The notes beneath the pieces were generated by a model. The model was not told the origin of the DNA and searched no databases. It worked only from the letters and a program-made list of their open reading frames with translations. Both the position numbers and the translations under genes were made by a program. From Campylobacter concisus (GTDB lineage Bacteria; Campylobacterota; Campylobacteria; Campylobacterales; Campylobacteraceae), in NCBI RefSeq assembly GCF_015230015.1, contig NZ_JAAKZC010000017.1:1-47127 (forward strand): DNA of 47,127 bases, read 5' to 3'. Shown here one piece after another: positions 43,315-47,127 of this stretch (the first letter of the stretch is position 1; every line of letters starts with the position of its first letter).

Positions 43315-43920
43315 ATGTTAGCAAAATTCTTTAAAAACAAAAACGGCGGTAGTGTTGCGGGTATCAACTATCTTTTGAATCATAGAGTGAAAGATGGGAC
43401 GGCATTTGTTTTAAAAGGTAGCGAAGCGGTTACTAGGCAGATAGTATCCAATATGACTAAAAAACAAAAACTTTGTATTGGTTGTTTGAGTTTTGAAGAA
43501 GCTGATATTGATTTAAGTACTAAACAAAAGATTATAGACGAATTTGAAACACTACTTTTTGGAGAATACAAAGAGAGATTTAATATCCTTTGGGTTCAAC
43601 ATGTCGATAAAGGTCGACTTGAGTTAAATTTTGCCATACCAAAAATTGATTTAGAAAGCGGAATGGCTTTTAATCCATATTGTGACAAAAAAGATAGAGC
43701 TTTAATAGACACTTGGCAAAACCTTGCAAATTTCAAATTTAACTTTAGCGATCCAAAAGATCCCGCAAAAGCTCACATGCTTCAAGGATCAAGAAAAGAG
43801 ATTGGTGTCATTAAAGACTATATTGAGCTAGAAAAAATACTGACCGAGAAATTTATAAATCAAGAATTTACTTGTAGAGAAGACATTTTAAAAGATAGAA
43901 TGTTTTATTTATTTAAATAA
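43315..43920 (+). CDS. HEN-type relaxase, N-terminal catalytic part only
   Basis: The protein has the ColE1 MbeA-type active site: nicking tyrosine Y19 in GSVAGINYLL, and H96, E103 and N105 in QHVDKGRLELNF, the HEN signature in place of the usual three histidines. The spacing (H, +7 E, +9 N) equals that of MbeA. It ends at residue 201, whereas these relaxases run to about 450-520, so the C-terminal part is missing. AT-rich DNA and a glycan locus follow. Strand transfer by the remnant alone is doubtful. Confidence 0.8.
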   Translation: MLAKFFKNKNGGSVAGINYLLNHRVKDGTAFVLKGSEAVTRQIVSNMTKKQKLCIGCLSFEEADIDLSTKQKIIDEFETLLFGEYKERFNILWVQHVDKGRLELNFAIPKIDLESGMAFNPYCDKKDRALIDTWQNLANFKFNFSDPKDPAKAHMLQGSRKEIGVIKDYIELEKILTEKFINQEFTCREDILKDRMFYLFK

Positions 43921-44136
43921 AAATATTTATAAATAACCGAAAAATACAGTATTGGTAAAATATCATTAACGATAATATAGATTATTAAAAATTTTTATAG
44001 TATTTAATGTTTTTTTAATATTAGTGTATTTAAAATTAAAGAAAATTTTATAACTGATTAAAACTAGTTATAAGTAAGTTAATATCTAAATCCTAGTATT
44101 AATTAAAAAATAAATAACTTTTTGGAGGTTTCTTTT
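43921..44136. other. AT-rich junction between relaxase remnant and glycan genes
   Basis: No gene is seen. The 216 bases are very AT-rich, mark the break between the truncated relaxase and the polysaccharide genes, and probably hold the promoter of the glycan operon. GGAGG at 44123-44127 is the ribosome site of the next gene. Confidence 0.45.
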
Positions 44137-45090
44137 ATGAAAAATTTTGCAATGATTGGAGTTGGTGGATATATTGCGCCAAGACATCTTAAGGCAATCA
44201 AGGACACTAACAATAAACTTGTATGTGCACTTGATAAAAGTGATAGTGTTGGTATTATGGATAGTTTTTTTCCTGATGCTAGTTTTTTTACGGAATTTGA
44301 AAGGTTTGATAGACATCTTTATAAGCTTCATGATACAAATGAAAAAATTGATTATATTGCAGTAACTACTCCAAACTATTTACACGATGCCCATATTAGA
44401 TGTGCTTTAAGAAATAATGCAAATGCAATTTGTGAGAAACCATTGGTATTAAATCTAAAAAATATAGATCAGCTTGCTAAAATAGAAAAAGAAACTGGTA
44501 AAAAGATTTATAACATACTTCAATTAAGATTGCATGATAATATTATTGCACTGAAAGAACGTGTTGAATATGAGCTAAAGCAAGACCCAAACAAAATGTA
44601 TGATATTGATCTTACGTATTTAACAAGCAGAGGTAAGTGGTACTTTGTGTCTTGGAAAGGTGATGAGAATAAAAGTGGTGGTATTGCTACAAATATTGGT
44701 GTGCATTTTTTTGATATGATTACTTGGATATTTGGTAAGGTTAAACAAAATATAGTACATATAAAACAACCTGATGTAAATGCTGGATATTTAGAATTAG
44801 AACATGCTAGAGTTAAGTGGTTTTTAAGTGTAAATTACGATTATATTCCAGATGATATAAAAACTAAAGGTCAAAGAACCTATAGAAGTATAACTGTAAA
44901 TAATGAAGAGATTGAATTTAGTGGCGGTTTTTTTGATCTTCATACAAAAAGTTATGAAAAAATTTTAGAGGGCAATGGTTTTGGACTTGATGCTGCTAGA
45001 AATTCTGTTGAGCTTGTTTCTTTTGTGAGAAATGCTGAGATTTCACCATTAATTGGTGAATATCATAAATTTTGTAAAAAGGTTTTATAA
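44137..45090 (+). CDS. wlbA: Gfo/Idh/MocA oxidoreductase, WlbA/WbpB-like UDP-sugar 3-dehydrogenase
   Basis: The 317-residue protein has an N-terminal Rossmann fold ([16 protein letters not shown]) and the family motif CEKPLVLN near residue 97. In the WlbA/WbpB group it oxidises C3 of UDP-N-acetylglucosaminuronic acid, preparing for amination. The start at 44137 has GGAGG nine bases upstream; an in-frame TTG further up would overlap this site. It overlaps the acetyltransferase gene by one base. The substrate is inferred from the neighbours. Confidence 0.85.
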   Translation: MKNFAMIGVGGYIAPRHLKAIKDTNNKLVCALDKSDSVGIMDSFFPDASFFTEFERFDRHLYKLHDTNEKIDYIAVTTPNYLHDAHIRCALRNNANAICEKPLVLNLKNIDQLAKIEKETGKKIYNILQLRLHDNIIALKERVEYELKQDPNKMYDIDLTYLTSRGKWYFVSWKGDENKSGGIATNIGVHFFDMITWIFGKVKQNIVHIKQPDVNAGYLELEHARVKWFLSVNYDYIPDDIKTKGQRTYRSITVNNEEIEFSGGFFDLHTKSYEKILEGNGFGLDAARNSVELVSFVRNAEISPLIGEYHKFCKKVL

Positions 45091-45671
45091 TGGATTATTT
45101 TTGTCATGAAAGTTGTTATATTGATAAAGATGTAACAATTGGTAAAAATACTAAAATTTGGCATTTCTCCCATATATTAAGTGGTTCGTCAATAGGAGAA
45201 GGTTGCTCTTTTGGTCAAAATTGTGTAATAGGTCCGAAAGTAAAAATTGGAAATGGTGTGAAGGTACAGAACAATATTTCTATTTATGAAGGCGTGGAAA
45301 TAGAAGATGACGTATTCTTAGGTCCCTCTATGGTCTTTACGAATGTTGTAAATCCACGTGCATTCATTGTTAGAAAAAATGAATTTAAAAAGACTCTTCT
45401 TAAAAAAGGATGCAGTATAGGAGCAAATGCTACAATAGTTTGTGGTACAACTATTGGTGAATATGCACTTATAGGTGCTGGTGCTGTTGTAAATAAAGAT
45501 GTAAAGCCTTATGCTTTAATGGTTGGAGTTCCAGCTAAGCAGATCGGCTGGGTTAGCATAGCAGGAAATACATTGAAATTTAATAATAATGGTACTGCCA
45601 TTGATGAGTTAGATGGTAGTGTATATAAACTAGAGGACAATAATTTAATAAGGATAGAAAGTGAAAATTGA
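45090..45671 (+). CDS. wlbB: UDP-2-acetamido-3-aminoglucuronate N-acetyltransferase, WlbB/WbpD-like
   Basis: The 193-residue protein is a left-handed beta-helix acyltransferase. Hexapeptide repeats run from about residue 15 to 150 ([16 protein letters not shown], then [19 protein letters not shown] in part), with [14 protein letters not shown] near 132 and the product motif [10 protein letters not shown]. Proteins of this type acetylate the 3-amino group of the sugar made by the WlbA and WlbC steps. It overlaps both neighbours. Confidence 0.87.
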   Translation: MDYFCHESCYIDKDVTIGKNTKIWHFSHILSGSSIGEGCSFGQNCVIGPKVKIGNGVKVQNNISIYEGVEIEDDVFLGPSMVFTNVVNPRAFIVRKNEFKKTLLKKGCSIGANATIVCGTTIGEYALIGAGAVVNKDVKPYALMVGVPAKQIGWVSIAGNTLKFNNNGTAIDELDGSVYKLEDNNLIRIESEN

Positions 45672-46749
45672 TTTTGCAAATTTAGCCTATCAACATAATC
45701 TATATAAAGATGAGATTGAAAATGCAATATTAAAAGTTGCAAGGAACTGTAACTTTATCATGGGTGATGAAATAAATATCTTGGAAAATAAACTCCAGGA
45801 TTATTTAAAAGTAAAACATGCAATAAGCTGTGCAAATGGCACAGATGCGCTTTTGCTTGCCTTAATGGCACTTGACATAAAACATGGAGATGAAGTTATA
45901 ACTACGCCATTTACATTTATAGCTACAGCTGAAATGATAGCATTACTTGGTGGAAAGCCAGTTTTTGTTGATATTGATGAAAGAACCTATAATATTGATG
46001 CTAGTAAGATTGAGGCTGCTATAACATCTAAAACAAAGGCGATAGTACCAGTTTCGCTTTATGGACAACCAGCAGATATGGATATGATTTCTGAAATTGC
46101 AAAGAAGTATAGTTTGAAGGTTATAGTTGATGGAGCACAAAGTTTTGGTGCTACATTTAATGGTATTAAAGATTTGGCACTTGGAGATATCGCTACAACT
46201 TCATTTTTTCCAGCAAAACCACTTGGATGCTATGGTGATGGAGGTGCTGTTTTTACAAACAATGATATATTGGCTGAAAAAATAAGATCCTTACGAGTAC
46301 ATGGTCAGTCAAAGCGATATCATCACAAATATATTGGTATTGGCGGTAGGCTTGATACCATTCAAGCAGCTGTTTTAATTGTTAAATTAGAGCATTATGA
46401 AAAAGATTTGAAGCTTAGACAGCAGGTTGCGGCAAACTATACAAAAGCCTTAAAAGATAAAAAAAATATTGTTTTACCATATGTTGAGAATAGAGCAGCA
46501 TCGGCATGGGCACAATATTCTGTTAGGGTAAAAAATAGAGATATTGTTCAAGAAAAACTTAAAGCAAAAAATATTCCAACTGCTATTCATTATCCTATGC
46601 CACTACATTTGCAAGAATGTTTTAAGTATTTGGGATATATGGAAGGCGATTTTAAAGTAGCCGAGAAAGTTTCCAATGAAATTTTAAGCCTTCCAATGAA
46701 TCCATACTTGTGTTATGAAGAAATTGAGTATATATCAGATGCTTTATGA
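45661..46749 (+). CDS. wlbC: PLP-dependent sugar aminotransferase, WlbC/WbpE-like
   Basis: The 362-residue protein is a DegT/DnrJ/EryC1-type aminotransferase. [20 protein letters not shown] starts near residue 60, VDGAQSFGA near 157 binds the cofactor, and [17 protein letters not shown] near 180 holds the PLP lysine. It should aminate the 3-keto sugar made by WlbA. It begins with GTG at 45661 inside the acetyltransferase gene. With wlbA and wlbB it completes the path to a UDP-2,3-diacetamido sugar acid; the needed 6-dehydrogenase is not in the window. Confidence 0.87.
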   Translation: MKIDFANLAYQHNLYKDEIENAILKVARNCNFIMGDEINILENKLQDYLKVKHAISCANGTDALLLALMALDIKHGDEVITTPFTFIATAEMIALLGGKPVFVDIDERTYNIDASKIEAAITSKTKAIVPVSLYGQPADMDMISEIAKKYSLKVIVDGAQSFGATFNGIKDLALGDIATTSFFPAKPLGCYGDGGAVFTNNDILAEKIRSLRVHGQSKRYHHKYIGIGGRLDTIQAAVLIVKLEHYEKDLKLRQQVAANYTKALKDKKNIVLPYVENRAASAWAQYSVRVKNRDIVQEKLKAKNIPTAIHYPMPLHLQECFKYLGYMEGDFKVAEKVSNEILSLPMNPYLCYEEIEYISDAL

Positions 46750-47127
46750 AATTTTAAAAGTAGTATTAGAACATATTATTAGAATGTATAAGTATAGAAA
46801 GATAATTTATACAAAAACGGTTTATGATATAAGACAAAATACTCAGGGTCTTTATTGGGTATGAGATGGATAGTGCTTTATCCTATATTGTTTTTATGCA
46901 TGTATGCACTAGTTTATTTGATGATTTTCAAAATAAGACTTCAAATAATGTCTCCATATGAATATGTACTTTTAATATTTTGTGGGTTAATACCTTTTTT
47001 AAGTTTTGCTGAAGCTATAGGTCGTGGTGTTGGCAGTGTTGTTGCAAATTCCAATCTTATTAAAAATACTATGTTTCCAATCGAATTTATTTCTGTAAAT
47101 ATAGTATTTTCGTCACAAATATTACTT
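46739..47127 (+). pseudogene. ABC-2 polysaccharide export permease (Wzm-like), frameshifted and cut by the window end
   Basis: A frame from ATG 46739, inside the aminotransferase end, reads as the cytoplasmic N terminus of an ABC-2 permease up to YTKTVYD near 46828, then stops at 46862. The -1 frame continues with KTKYSGSLLGMRW, the family's hallmark entry to the first membrane helix, and stays open to the window end with RGVGSVVANSNLIKNTMFP. One added base near 46829-46831 would join the two. The protein exports polysaccharide with a Wzt ATPase. It is either a true mutation or an assembly error; a downstream start at 46861 would lack the N terminus. Confidence 0.75.

Overview
The window is a stretch of epsilonproteobacterial chromosome, most likely a Campylobacter of the C. 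concisus / C. curvus / C. showae type. The evidence is the AT-rich coding with frequent 'aaattta' joints, the aspA-dcuA pair, the flagellar block flhF-flhG-fliA-fliM-fliY in the same run as folK, aroQ, an amidohydrolase and sppA (the order known from C. jejuni), and a tmRNA whose tag differs at two residues from the C. jejuni tag as recalled. The species call is inference.

Layout. 1-3200: anaerobic aspartate/fumarate metabolism (aspA, dcuA). 3455-7230: a polysulfide/thiosulfate reductase operon (psrABC-like), followed by an OmpR-type response regulator and histidine kinase. 9129-13750: ruvB, a zinc-ribbon protein of unknown role, an AI-2E family membrane protein, a HIT protein and a free-standing Cache sensor. 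13753-15314 (minus): an odd pair, a Doc/Fic-fold protein with a ruined active-site motif and a helical protein. 15416-16721: panB (minus) and a free-standing HPt protein. 16752-17111: tmRNA. 17217-19140: a small accessory island with a 57-aa protein, a secreted protein interrupted at a G6 slippery site, and a HipA-like kinase.

19192-21260 (minus): sppA and an aminofutalosine-deaminase-type amidohydrolase. 21345-30186: a long, tightly packed plus-strand run (aroQ, an M24 peptidase, folK, flhF, flhG, a small membrane protein, fliA, fliM, fliY, a LOG-family protein, mnmA). 30173-31638: a DUF488 protein and prs. 31977-33503 (minus): cupin, NAD(P)-binding oxidoreductase and an Rrf2 regulator, with two matching inverted-repeat operators on a strong sigma70 promoter. 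33656-35860: an ABC-type membrane domain without an ATPase, a CDF metal exporter and a small membrane protein. 35951-40037: lepA, a tautomerase, two lipoproteins and a comF-like phosphoribosyltransferase. 40151-42130: a chemoreceptor with a likely FliA (sigma28) promoter; fliA itself is in this window.

42340-47127: tRNA-Asn followed by a remnant of a ColE1-type mobilizable element (Xis-like, MobC-like, N-terminal part of a HEN-type relaxase), then the start of a surface-polysaccharide locus: wlbA/wlbB/wlbC-like genes for a UDP-2,3-diacetamido-2,3-dideoxyglucuronic acid-type sugar, and an ABC-2 polysaccharide permease that carries an apparent one-base frameshift and runs off the window.

Most of the window is conserved core genome. 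The parts that deserve attention are the tmRNA-adjacent HipA island with its slippery site, the degenerate Doc pair, the TTGTAA-N9-TTACAA operators, and the mobilization remnant joined to the glycan locus.
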